From: Eudromia elegans
Lineage: Eukaryota; Chordata; Aves; Tinamiformes; Tinamidae
Assembly (NCBI GenBank): GCA_003342815.1
Contig: PTEX01000003.1
Coordinates: forward strand, 3,279,582-3,343,581
Reading direction: 5' to 3'
DNA: 64,000 nucleotides
In this document: piece after piece, positions 9,895 through 22,010 of the stretch
Position numbering within the stretch: position 1 is the first letter of the stretch
Layout: every line of letters starts with the position of its first letter
Notes under the pieces: model-generated
What the model was told of the DNA's origin: nothing
What the model saw: the letters and a program-made list of their open reading frames with translations, nothing else
The model's database searches: none
Program-made: the position numbers and the translations under genes

Positions 9895-12800
9895 TGCTAA
9901 AATTGTGGGAGGGGTGAGTATTACTGATATAACTGCACTGCAAGCCAACTTAGTGAAATAATCCTTGTTAATAGAAGCATTCTCCTTTACAGCAGAGCCT
10001 CCCTGTAGAGTTACATTGACACAACAAAGGTATGTGCCAACAGATAAAGCATAATGTTGAAGCACGCCCTAAACACGCAGCAAAAGCCATTGTATTCAAC
10101 TTTAAAACATTCTTCCATTTCTCTGTTACGTGATTATATCTGTATGACACATCCAATCAATGCTGGAACGCTTGGTGAAAGCTTGGAATTGAAGAGCAAC
10201 GCCCTATTTATTTTGGTGAAAATCAGTAAACTGGAAGAGGTGCATGGGAGACACGTTGTGCTGCTGGCAGCTGCTTGGCAAAGCCAGCCGCTCTGAATGG
10301 CTCTGTAATTTTCCTGGCAGTTATTAGCATTTCATTATAACTACCTCCATCTCAGTTCCACTTCAAGGATGTTGACGCCCTGAATAATTTATTTCCCACA
10401 GAAGAAAAAAAAATATGAAAAAATAAGAGGAAAAGATTGTGTGGGAAGCAGTCTTTGTAACAAAGGAAACGAATGGCATGAAATGAGAGTAGCTGGAGAG
10501 AGTTGCACAAAGGCCTTGAAATACGAAGGGAGGAGAGCAGGGTGTACAGGGGGCTGCAGGTAGGAGGTGGTGTGAAGAATGAACCTGGGCCTGCTACAGC
10601 AGCCAGGGCTTTTCTGCTGCAGTGCCAGTGCAGAGCAGGTACCTGAGCTAACACGCTTTGTTCAATATCTTAGCAATTTAATGAAACATGCAGGGTAGGT
10701 GTAAATAAAAACTGCACATCCAGTGATTTGCACATCTTGTTCTTTCCTTTTGTCATTTTATTCAGTAATTCTACATGTATTAAAAGCAAATAGAAACACA
10801 TGTATTTTAAGCTGGATAGTGGGAAAAGGGTACACAAGGTTCTGTAACATTTGCTCATGAGTACAAAGATACAGGGCTTCAAGGAGGTGCTCAGGAAATT
10901 TATGTACCTGCACACGAAGGAATCTCACTGAAAGGGGCTGTGTGTGTCCTGCGTCGGTGCTATTGCTGCTATGCATGGTTTACCATTCCTGCAACAGAAG
11001 CAGGACCAGTGCTGGAAAGCACTGAACAGAGGAAAAATGAGGAAAGGTAGAGGATGATTAAGTAGTTACGCCATTCCTGGAGGAGAATAACTTTGGAATT
11101 AGGCATTCAACTAGACAGAAAGTTTTGTAATCAAGTTAGATCCCTTCTAGCTTTCCTGTTCTTAAACTTGAGTCAGTCTTAGAAAGATCCCTATATTGAC
11201 ACTGATGGAAGTTCTTTTTTTCCTTAATGTCAGAACTTGGGTGTCTGACCTCCTCCTGTCCCCCAGACAGCCTAGGGCAGGGGCTGAGAGGCTTTTGGAC
11301 ACCTGGTCAGGATGTCTGTAGAAAGTGATAGAATCTGAGTTCGCTCTTGAGGAGGTTTGGCAGAAAACTTGTGAGAAACTCCCACTTTTGACTGGAAAAA
11401 ACAAGTTTCTAATCCTCTGTGTTTCACTAAGTCCCTAAGCTAATACTGGGTACCCTTAATGGGTAAGCTGACCTGGCAGTCTGCTCTTTGTCCATCCTTG
11501 GGGATGCTTCTACCTGTCCTGCGCAGATGCCTCTGAATACAACAGCAGAGATGCAAGCGGTGGCCCCAGAAGCCATCAGGCTACCCACATGGGAAGAGAG
11601 GTTACTGTTTTGTGATCCTTCATGTGGCCTGCTGAGATGCCCCTTAAATGGCCTCAGACTGAGAGCAAGAGTTGGTGACCCTAAATAAAGAGCACAGATA
11701 CTTTGGAATCACCTGTGAAAGAAAAAAAAAATTACTTGTGCTTCTTCCTCCTATCCCATTTTTTGATATTACAACATGGACTAGATAACTTGTAGTCTAT
11801 AATGTTTCCTAGCGGTCCCTTTTTCTGTTTTTACTATCATTAATATTAAATTATCCTCTCCCCATTTTACTGAAAATTTCCTGAGCTTTTGACTAAACTG
11901 ACTAGAATGTATGAATGTTAAAGACAGATGAGGGACAGGATGCTCAGCACCTTGCAGACTGAGGCATGTTTAGTATCCTTATGTATTAACCCTTCCCTGC
12001 TTTTCTGCCTACTTTCCCTAGTGATTTCCCCCCTAGTGGAAAGTTCATTCTAAATGAAAGGAGTAAAGCCCATTCTGGGAAATTCCTTGTCAGAAGGGCA
12101 TGGAGTAGTGTGAGCAGCACTGGTTCAGTCAGCAGCCTGGGACATCCATCCTCGGATCCTGCAGTAGCCCCATCCTTAACCACTCGCCCTTGGGGTTCCA
12201 GCATAGACTATATACCAAAATGCCATTTTCATACATTCATACTGCTGAGGAATTAGTAAGCCATAAATACAGAGGCCACAGAGTTTCTGCAGAATCCACT
12301 GGACTTTTATTCACTTCCTACAAGGAATGCATGACTTAGAGCAGGAAGATACAAGTGATGTAGTTCTGGTCTCCTAGAAGTTTGATTCCTAAATAAATCA
12401 AAAAATATATAAATGTGCATTCAAACACGGAAGTTTAAAATTTGAAAGTGTTTTCAAAGTTTTTGTAGAATTGAGGACAAGCGAGAAGAATTATTATTCT
12501 TTAAATAGTAGATTTTATTTATACCAGGATATTTTTCCTGTTCTGATGTACATAAAGAATTTAGGTATCCCTTGAGAATAAAGGGACGTCTTTTGCTTTT
12601 AGACTTAATTACAGAATATATAAAAAAAGTCAAGAAGATAGTATTTCTGGTTTCATGTATGAAATGTATGTTTGACAATTTCAAAATATATTTGTAAAGA
12701 AACATGTAATTTATTGCTGCCTTCAGGCATAAAGAGATTTATGCACCGAAGGTTTCACACGGGTTTTAGCTTGACTATTATTGCTCTATTCATGCAAAAC

Positions 12801-12960
12801 ACATGTACTTCTGGTGGCAACATCTAGCATGCGTTATTTTAAAAAAAATCCAGCTTCTTCTAAAGTTAAATGATCGCAATTCCCTGCTACTTATAGTAGA
12901 GAATAAATATGTTTCTCTGCTATAGGTTTATGAGTATACTGTAAACATAAGTATGTACTG

Positions 12961-12993
12961 TATATAGATGTATAGTAAGTATACATCTATATA
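12961..12993. repeat. Perfect inverted repeat, 14-base arms, 5-base loop
   Basis: TATATAGATGTATA at 12961-12974 is exactly mirrored by TATACATCTATATA at 12980-12993 around the loop GTAAG. The stem is AT-rich, so a cruciform is more plausible than a microRNA precursor. Confidence 0.9.
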
Positions 12994-13286
12994 ATAAATA
13001 TATAAATATATCACAGTTATAAATTAATATTTAGGAATATATTTATAAATACTATGTTGCTATTATAGTTTTTTGTGTTTTAAAAATAGTACATATTACT
13101 AAAAGATACAGCATCATTTTGTATTATCTTTTGCTTTTCTGGAGAATAAAGATAAAATGGCAAAGTTCAGGAAAATTTTTGCTTGAATTACCTTAACTCT
13201 TGATTGCTATTATTATTTATTGGCAGAGTGAATGTCTTTGCAAAGCAGTGACATTTGTGATGCCCTGTGCTCAGTTTGTCTCATAG

Positions 13287-13571
13287 CTGGAGCCAGAAGC
13301 TTTTCTGCAAGACATGAAGCCCCGCTTTTTAAGATTTCTTCTTGATGTAAGTGAAAATATGCTTAGATTTGATGTGCACGTAGTAGAACAGTTATTAATG
13401 AATATCAGACATGTTGAACAGCTACAAGAGCTGCAAAATGAACAAAACTTTTGCAAGGCCAAAATCCACCCTTGCAATCTGATCGGCTGCCACAGCTGGT
13501 TTACTCACAGTTTGAATAAAATGTTTATTATTTCACCAGCAAGCTCTGTGTTTCATGGTCTTTATCAATGA
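13287..13571 (+). other. Unrecognised 95-codon open frame with acceptor-like start and AATAAA
   Basis: The frame opens directly after a pyrimidine-containing acceptor-like TTTGTCTCATAG and runs CTGGAGCC... (LEPEAFLQDMKPRFLRFLLD...) for 94 codons plus TGA. The first ATG is at 13314. The middle (residues about 10-60) is leucine-, glutamate- and glutamine-rich and could be helical. AATAAA lies at 13515-13520 inside the frame's distal part, with T/G-rich DNA after it. I recognise no family. It could be a terminal exon, an old retrocopy or chance. It is noted because open frames of this length are uncommon in such AT-rich DNA. Confidence 0.2.
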
Positions 13572-16500
13572 ATACACATGGTTCTTAACACTGAAATCAG
13601 ACTCTATACTTTGAAATCAGACTATAAAAATTACAACGGACTAAATATAGAATATGTATAGAGGAAGAGAGAAAATAAGAAGTAAAGACCTGGAAGATGT
13701 GGTTAAGATATATATACCTACACTATCTAATGTTCAGTTTCAGACATTTTTGTTTTGATATGAAGTTTTGAGCCACTGGGAATTTATTGTTGCTTTTAAG
13801 CAATTTTTTAGGACTAACTCTAGGTCACTTTTATCAATCATTTGCTTTCCAGTTTATTTTTCTTTTGGTTCTCTTGTGCTCACATTTTGGATTCAATATT
13901 ACTAACTGAACATTAATCTAGGTATGAAATTCAACTTAGAAGTAGAAACTTTTACTTTCGATTGTGAATTCAAAACATTTGGCAGTGTTATCTATCTTGT
14001 GTTTTATTGCAAGGACACTGATAGTCCATAATTTTACTTAATCCACTCCCTAGTAGTTGTTGCTGATTTCTAGCATGCAGTATTTATTATGCACATGAAC
14101 TTCCAAAGAGGCTTTGTGTATCACACAGCCACAATGTATTTATGTGCAGAACAATTTTTATGTACAGAGGAACATCCTTAGCCCAGTGGATGATGGATGA
14201 AAATTATAAAATCCAACCTTTAGTTCAAATCGTTTTCTGCAAAGCCTCTGAAGTACGCTGTACATACCCATAGTTATCCGTGAACCAAAACCTAGGATGT
14301 CAACCTACCTTCTCGATTACTCATAATAGCTAAACTTTGATAGTCTTATAAAATATGCAAGCACTCACGACATTTTCTAAGTGAGGGGTTATAATAATGT
14401 GTGAGATATTGCTGAGAATTTTATTAGGAATAGCTTTCCCTCCTTTCAGAATCAGATCCCATAATGGAAATTATCAAGAATTTGGTGAGAGGCTGTGGTT
14501 AAGAGGCTCTGATTGACAGACACTATTTGTATGTGTGCTGGTGTAAGTGTGATACAGACTGCAGAAGTAAAGTTTGTTGTCATTGGGACGCTGGATTTCT
14601 GATTTTTTTCAAGCTTTATGTAGATATGTCTTGCTTGTAAGAGGCTGTGAGATGGAAAGAATTCACTCTCAAAATTGAATTCTCATTTTTTATTTCAAAA
14701 TAATTACCTAGTTTGCAGTAATGGATCTCACACTCAAAGCATCCAGATGTTTTGTCATCACCTTTATTGTATTTCAGAAGAAAAAAATCCATTTCCAGAA
14801 AAGCAAATTAGAACCAACAATTCTATATACTGAAAAGATTTTCTCTCTGCAACAGGATACAGCTGCTGGTATAATACCTTCACATTTTAATTAGGCTCAT
14901 TTTCTCTTCAAACCAATGCTTTCTGTCATGTTTCACACTGTTTCTTCTCCAGCAAGAGACAAGTCTGTGAAAAGAGGAAGAATGTGGTTTCATCAGAGGG
15001 TGTATTTACTTCTTTCAGGTATGCAAATCTGATACTGAGGAAGGATGGGTATCTGACTCAGACAATCCAGACAAACTAGCAAGGTAACCAAGTTTTACTA
15101 ACGGGAGACTTCTGCAGAGGAGGCAGCTGATCACCTCGTGTCACAGGTACTGCAACATCCTTTCCTACAGGCCTGACAAGTGCAGACCTACACCACTTCT
15201 CTACAACATATCAACTTTCTCTTTTTATTCCCTCCATTAAATTGTATGAATTTATCACATTAGCTAGGGATTATGGAGTTGTCATTCAATAAATAATAAG
15301 GATAAAGCTTTCCTTTTCAATAGTTCTCATTTCTTTAAGGAGTTTCCCAGCAATAGACTATGTGAACTGGCAAGAGGACTAAAGTCCTTTGCATATAGTG
15401 CAGTTCTCAGAATTGCATCCTAGATGTATGGCAACCATAGAGAAATACATCCAAAAGAAATGCAGTGGGTAAATATGTCTGGAAAAGTAGGTGAAAAAAA
15501 CTGAGTAGAGCAGGAGTTTAAATCAAAACATCCTAGAAACCTCAGGGATTTGGGAGTACCTCCAGTTGCTCTGCCCATGTCCAGATGCAACAAGAAATGA
15601 AGCATTTATTTCCAGACATGGACACAAAAAAGAACACACAGCAGATGTGTCATTTTTCCCTAAAAAACAAACTTCTGGTGTACTCTCTCACTTTGCAAAG
15701 AGGAGAGACCAAGGCAGAGTGTTATTACTGAGTCACAACAGCCCCCCATGCTGAACATCTTGCCCTCCAGGGGCACGCTACCCTTTGTGCTCTTTCATAG
15801 ATGACTAGCATTAAAATCACCAAAGCACTTCCACCTCCAAATGAATGAGGAACTAGTGTCATATCTCAGTTGCTTCTTGTTTCTGAATCAGTGGGCATCC
15901 CATTGTAAGAAGACAAAAAATGCGGAACAAATATTTTCATTATTCTACATAACCTGGTGGTATTTGTTCAGTCCATTCGATTGCGCAGCCTGTGAGACAG
16001 TGCACAACATTGTAAAGGCTTCTTTCAGAACCTAAAAAGTTAGAACATATATTATTTTAATGAAAACATAGATTGTGGAGGCTACAACAAAATCCACAGG
16101 AAGATCCTAAATCCTCCAACACTTTAGATTTTTCAACAGCCTGGATTTGGATTGACCCTAATAGTGTGTATACTTAGCGCTTAGAATCACATGTGTAAGG
16201 TCCATAGAAAATACAATTTACCAGCTGTGCAAGTATTTTTCTAATGACTCAGACTCTCTGCTTTTTTGTTATTTTATAAAAAATGTGATGCTTTTAAACT
16301 GAGCAGCATAAATTACATTGTTGCTTCTCTGCTGTAATATAATGTAAGCTTTTCCCTTGGTTATACATTTTTAAAGGGTGGCATAGAGAGTTCCATGTGC
16401 CCACTGCACCTCCTGGAGTTTGGTTATTCTTAATCCTCAGTTAGAGTGGTTTTGAGGAAATTTTGCGATTATCTGCTCTCTAAATATTGAAGACATAAAA

Positions 16501-16750
16501 CCTTCCTTCTTAATTATTTGTATCATGAAGGCATGCAATATTATGCATTCAGATCTCTGTTTGATCAAGGGGATATTTTTAATTCTTAAGTACCTAATTA
16601 CTACGGCAAAAGCACTGTCACTGTGTCAGAAAATACACTTTTTGCTTTTTGGTGGCCAAATCCTGGTAATTTGTTTAAGCATCCTTAAGAAAAAGAAAGA
16701 AAAAAGAAGGAAAACCTTCGTCAAAAAAGACAGTGTCCTATAGGAAATAG
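13572..16750. other. Intergenic AT-rich DNA, no gene seen
   Basis: Low-GC DNA with scattered poly(T) and poly(A) and no recognised exon, RNA gene or repeat family. Open frames are short and unrecognised. Confidence 0.6.
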
Positions 16751-17484
16751 CACAGAATCACAGGATAACAGAATCACAGGATGACTGAGGTTGGAAGGGA
16801 CCTCTAGAGATCACCTAGTCCAGCCCCCTGCTCCAGCAGGGACACCCAGGCCACGGGGCACAGGGTGGCAGGCAGGTTTGAAGATCTCCAGAGAAGGAGA
16901 CTCCACGGCCTCTCTGGGCAGCCTGTGCCAGGGCTCCGTCACCTGCACAGCAAAGAAGTTCTTCCTCACAAGGAGATAAAACTGCCTGGGTTTCAACTTG
17001 TGCCCATTACCCCTCGTCCTGTCACTGGCCACTACCAAGAAGAGCTTGGCCCCCTCCTCCCTACAATCATTCCTCAGGTACTTATACATATTGATTAGAT
17101 CCGCTCTCCTTCTCTCTTCTCCTCTCTTCTAGGTTAAATAGGTTCGTTTAATATTTCTTCATGCAGTAAGTGCAGTCCAGTCTCTTAATCATCTTTGTTG
17201 CTCTACGCTGGACCCTCTCTAGGAGATCCACGTCCCTCTTGTCCTGGGGAGCCCAGACCTGCCCACAATAACTGCCCACCAGAGCTGAGTAAAGGGGCAG
17301 GACCCCCTCCTTGGACCTGCTGGCAATGCTCCTCCTCACGCAGGCCAGGATCCCATTGGCCTTCTTGGCCACTAGGGCACATTGCTGCCTCATGGGGAAC
17401 TTGTTGTCAACCAGGACTTCCAGATCCCTCTCCTGGAGCTACTCTCCAGCAGGTCAGCCCCCTAATCTGTACTGGTGCTTGGGG
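16751..17484 (-). mobile_element. CR1 LINE, 5'-truncated, reverse orientation
   Basis: The best-preserved retrotransposon of the window. The left end carries two copies of ACAGAATCACAGGAT (16752 and 16768), then GAGGTTGGAAGGGACCTCTA and CCTAGTCCAGCCCCC, the reverse complement of the CR1 3' end. On the minus strand a frame at 17393-17148 encodes the C-terminal end of the CR1 reverse-transcriptase ORF2: LVAKKANGILAC, ASRSKEGVLPLYSALV, VWAPQDKRDVDLLERVQRRA. The HLEYC-type stretch is damaged and the frame stops soon after, so it is dead. It belongs to the avian CR1 group by its tail. Confidence 0.95.
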
Positions 17485-17488
17485 TGAT

Positions 17489-17512
17489 GATGAATTCATA
17501 GATGAATTCATA
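17489..17512. repeat. 12-base tandem duplication
   Basis: GATGAATTCATA is repeated twice without a spacer right after the truncated 5' end of the CR1 copy. It may be a target-site duplication artefact or local slippage at the integration point. Confidence 0.7.
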
Positions 17513-20500
17513 GGTAGTTTCCAAGCATGGAAGACCACTTTGTCTTCATGAAGAGTGCCACTGGGATAAACAGGATATTACTGAACCCTAGATGTATTAA
17601 TCATGGGTAGAAGTTATGCAAAGTCATTATTTTCTGAAGCTTTGTCCCAGAGATTGCACTGTACCTTCAGTCATTAAGAGACCTGTGCAAAATATAGCAA
17701 ATGTCTTCATTAAAACAAAAGGAAAGGATTCCTCCACATGACATGTTCTGTAAAAAGATAAAATGAAGAAAACAATACAGTAAATCAAATATTAAAGTGG
17801 GAAATGCACAACATTGCATTTTCTGTGGGAAGCATTTGACCCGCGGCTTAACCGTGTTGTTATGAAACAACCTGCCTTTGGCCGAGACTCTCACGTGCAT
17901 GAATGGGTCTGCAAGAAGGCTATTTGATCTTATTTTATGGTCACTTAAACTTGTGATTGAAATATCACTGGAAGGTCTGACTGTGTCTTAACAGGTATCC
18001 AGTTCCTGGAACACAGTCCTAACGACTAATGACTGCCAAGCTAATACAATGTGTATTTCACAAGTCGGTTCAGTGAAACCTTTTGGTTATGGTTTACAAA
18101 GTCAATCAAGCTCTAACAGCCCAGCAGATCTTCCTGTAAAATTTAAGTTTCCTAAAGTTCAGCTGTCTGTTTTCTGCATCTGTCCTTTCTTCAGTATGTT
18201 ACAGGAAACTATAAAGTATTTTTCTTCAGTAAGTAACTTCAAGTCAAAAAAAAAGTGAAAAATAAAGAAAAGTAAATGTTTCATATATTAATCAAAGATA
18301 TACATATGGTTTCTCACGAAAATATCATTAAAAAGATAAACAATGATAATGTAAATGTAGAGTCATAAATGTAGTTTTGAAACTAGGGACAAAAATCATT
18401 TATCCTCTGTTTATTGGTCAAAGATTTTTCCATTATTCTAGCAAATTATATTTGTAAAATACTATTTCCTTAGATATATAGCTATGTAAAACCTTTTATA
18501 GTCTTTTAATTGCTTGCACTTCTATTTAACTTAAGTACTATGTACATGTTTGGAAACCTAGCTTTCAATAGCAGCAAAGTATGTACATAATTAGTAATGG
18601 GGCCTTCAATCATTCTCCCTCTCATGTTCCACTGTTTTCCCGTATTCCAGCATAGTTATGTGCCCTTTAAGCTATTTTTATCAAGTGTGACAACTTTGAA
18701 CTTGTTCCAAGACCATATTGCCTTAGATGTGACCTTCTGGTGTGGAAGTTAAATGTTCTCTGAAAATCTTGCATATAACATGTACTTCTCTATATTTACT
18801 CTTAATGTAATATCTTCAAAGAATACCAAACAGTCAGTGAAACATGAACTTTTTCTATAACAGCCTTAGAGCCTGGTCCTTTATACATGACTTCAGTAGG
18901 ATTTACACATGTGTAAGGGCTGTGGACCATGTGTGCAAATACGGACACATGTTGTATCATATTAAGGTTCAATAATAGGGCTGGCCAGAAAACAAGGGTT
19001 CTGTTTCGTGAAAAATTCTGAGGTTTCGGCATTTGGTTTCATTCTGATGCAGAATGCAATGAAGACTTTTCAGAATGTTTTGGAAGTGAGACAGTCTGAG
19101 AGAAAGAGACAGACAGACGGGGTTACCCAGGTACCTGGCACGTGGGATCCCACACCCAGACACTGCTTCAAATCTGGGAGCAATGATTTAAACCCAGACA
19201 AGATGAGTTTCTTCATTACTAGGCTATGTAAAGTCCATCAGGGAATGAAGCAACACTTCCTTATTTTGACTGAAATCTCATTCTGGTGGGAAACTCCAGC
19301 CCACCTCTAAGCCAGACCAGCAGCCCTGGTGTGAATCAGTGATAACAAAGCTTTTTCACTTGTGGAGTATCATCTGCGGGTGGGATAAGCTGTATGCCAG
19401 GGGACCCATGTGGTACAAGTTATCACAGGGCAGGTGACAAGCATTTGTTCTGCTACCTTGCAGGACTCTCCAAACCTGTGCCCAGTGAAAGTTTCGTTTA
19501 ACTAAATACAAATTCCATGAAAAAAGAAGGAAATCTCAACACCTATGAGTGGAATTCTTACCAATAAGTAGAATACAGCTCAGCCTGGGTGTTGAAAAGG
19601 CTTGCAGTTATTAGGGTATACCCATTTTGTTCAGCTATTTTACTGTTTGTGAGCACTCAACTGTGATGATGATAGGAAACAGTTAAAAGTAGTAAAGAAA
19701 TTTTTCTAAAATCAGAAATAGCAGTTGACCAATACTGCTTATTTTAAATTTAAATTGTTAGAAAATTAATGAAAGAAACAAAATCCAAATTTTATCTATG
19801 TTTGCTTCCAAGACAATTGTCTAAATTTAGTCTCAGTGCTTGAGAGGAGTCACGGACTATATATAAAATAAAAAATATTTGCTTTCTTGGTCACTTGTTG
19901 CTAGCACAACCCAAGAAAAGTTCCTGGTACATTTTGCCTAAGGGCCAAAGTAATAATTTCAATGTGAATGTACAATACTATGCAGCAATCTGTCCTAGAT
20001 CTTGACATAAGAATTGGCCAACTGGAGTTTTTTCTTTTTCTTTTCTTTTTTTTTTTTCTTTTTTTTTCCTGTTCTCTTTTTATTAAAACAGTATTTCAAA
20101 GGATAATTTTCCAAAAAAGGCAGGGACTTGGATCTGCCCTTTTTGAAGATCACATGATGGTAAATGTTAGCATTTATGTGGTAGCACCAGAGAGGCATGA
20201 CCTAGTCAAGCTGAGGCAGCTTAGCAGATGATACGAAGTGTAAATGCTGGAGATGGGCTGCAGTGGGCCTGGTAAGTATTACAGGTATGGATTATTTCCA
20301 CTTTGTAGATGTGGAAGCAAATCAGGCAGATCGTAACTAGATTTAGACCAGGACTCAGACCAGATTCCAATTCAAGAGTCAGTTGCTTTTGAGCTTAGTT
20401 TGTTAGCTCAAGCTGCTAGGCATAGTGCTGGGTATCTGGCACTCCTGTTGCCCATAATCACACTAGAGGCGGCCCAGATAACACCCCCTGCTCTGGACAC

Positions 20501-21240
20501 GGACATTTCAATACTGTGAACTAATCCACTGTGTTACCACCCGTGAGTCCTTGCCTACAGGGTTATGCTGCAACAGGCCACAGCCAAAGTTACCAATGAA
20601 TTCCCTTCACAGAAAGTGCTGGCCACACTGACCAGTTTCACTAGTGATTTACTTTTGGCTTTGCATTTCCCCACTATCTTCTGTGCGTTCTAGTAGAGGG
20701 AATTGGCAAGACCACCTGCAGGAACCCTCACCCGGTCGTACGTCAGGTCACCCAGAACCACGAGTCCCGCAGCCTTGGTGGCTTGTGCTCCAGCTGGGCA
20801 CATCCGGGGGAAAGACTGTGGGCAACCTGCTCTTCTGGGGAGGACAACAGCACTGCCAATGCACACTCCTATCACACAGCTCATTTCTTCAAGCTTTTTA
20901 GTGAGAACGATAGAAATGCCCTTTTCCCAAATAAATCTGTGGATGGACTTCAAAGATCCTAGGGGACTGTTTGTTCTAAAGACACAAAGGGCTTCACCTT
21001 TTATGCTCTGGTGAGTCACCAAAGGTGGTAGGAGCAGTCGTGATCTCACAGCTGTCTGAAAACAGAGCAAAGAATGTTTTGAATCTCTTCTTTTTAGAAA
21101 GTTAGAGGAACCAAATTGGTCTTCTTTTGGACCTCTCTGTGTAGAGGCAAATGCCAACCAGAAGAGGGAGCACAAGTCAACCAGAAATGTGCTCCCAGCT
21201 CTACTGACTCAAGTAACGAGCCTGCTGACGAGTACAGCCA
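17513..21240. other. Intergenic DNA, no gene seen
   Basis: AT-rich DNA. A T/C-rich run lies at 20032-20070, and a possible ancient SINE remnant at 20265-20405. Open frames at 19008-19310 and 20644-21014 match nothing I know. Confidence 0.6.
20265..20405 (+). mobile_element. Possible MIR-like ancient SINE remnant
   Basis: CCACTTTGTAGATGTGGAAG ... ACCAGGACTCAGACC ... AATTCAAGAGTC follows the order of the MIR core and tail (TTTACAGATGAGGAAACTGA ... AGCCGGGATTCGAACC). It is badly decayed, so the call is tentative. Confidence 0.35.
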
Positions 21241-21249
21241 TGTTGGCAG

Positions 21250-21850
21250 AGTACATAAAGGCGATGGTAGAGCGGGGCTGGCAGCGGGCAGGGCTGGTCG
21301 GCGCGGAGGTGACGCTCACGGCCGCACGCCGCCCCTGCCGGCGCCCGCCGACGCCCGAGCGGCTGGGCCGGAGCCCGGAGCGCGGAGCCCGAGCGCGCGC
21401 CGGGCTCGCGCCTGGCGCAGCTCGCTCAGGGGGCACTTCTCTGTGTAGTCCGAGTTCGTTCTTTCCTCAAGAGGCCGCGGGCCATTAATTGCTCTCCTTT
21501 GACCCTTTCCTCACTCTTTTTTTTTTCTTTTTTTTTTGGTCTTTTGTGACGCCCTTATTAAAAGAGGCTTCGTTTCCCTTGTTTCTCCCACCGCCCCAGC
21601 GCCCTGGGCACACGAGAAGCGGGGACGCGGCGCCGGCGGCTGCCTCCGCTGGCCCCGCCGTGGCGTGGCGGAGGCCGGCGGCGCCTGCGGCCGGGCCCGC
21701 GGCAGGACCGCCCTGCTCGGGGGCGCCGAGCTTTGCTGCCCCCTCCACGGGCACTCCCCGTGCCCCTCTGTGCCCTCTGAGGCGCGCGGCGACAGCCCCA
21801 GAGCTGCCCGGCTCCGCTGCCGCGTGGCAAGCGCTGCTACCGCTGGCGTT
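21250..21850. promoter_or_regulatory. Orphan CpG island split by a polypyrimidine tract
   Basis: Two CpG-dense blocks (about 21,250-21,480 and 21,590-21,850) flank a T-rich tract at 21,518-21,537. Both lack a recognisable coding exon. The open frames across them (up to 173 codons) are alanine/proline/arginine-rich, as GC-rich DNA gives by chance. An orphan island like this can mark an unannotated lncRNA promoter or a Polycomb-type developmental element. Confidence 0.55.
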
Positions 21851-22010
21851 GCTTTTATTTATTTCTCTTTTATTGTTCTTTCTGCTTGGCTCCTCACGCC
21901 CTTGCCCTGTCCTCACTGACACTTTTTTATTCTTCTCCTCTGTCACATTCTTTACCCTCCACTCCCTAATTTTTATTTTTCTTTTCCCTCTTGTTGTTTC
22001 TTTTAGCTAG
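21850..22010 (+). other. Polypyrimidine-rich tract ending in an acceptor-like TTTTAG
   Basis: About 150 bases almost purely T/C on the plus strand end in CTTGTTGTTTCTTTTAG|CTAG, a good-looking 3' splice site. No open frame of note follows. It could serve a non-coding transcript from the adjoining island or be chance. Confidence 0.25.

Larger units (their letters stand above)
9501..13286. other. Intergenic AT-rich DNA, no gene seen
   Basis: No gene or recognised repeat family is visible. A CA repeat lies at 9863-9894. A perfect inverted repeat of 14-base arms lies at 12961-12993, in very AT-rich DNA (about 12,840-13,120). Short open frames show no known motifs. Confidence 0.6.

Noticed and set aside
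17148-17393. 81-codon minus-strand frame considered as a gene
   Set aside because: It is the C-terminus of CR1 ORF2 within a truncated element, not a host gene.
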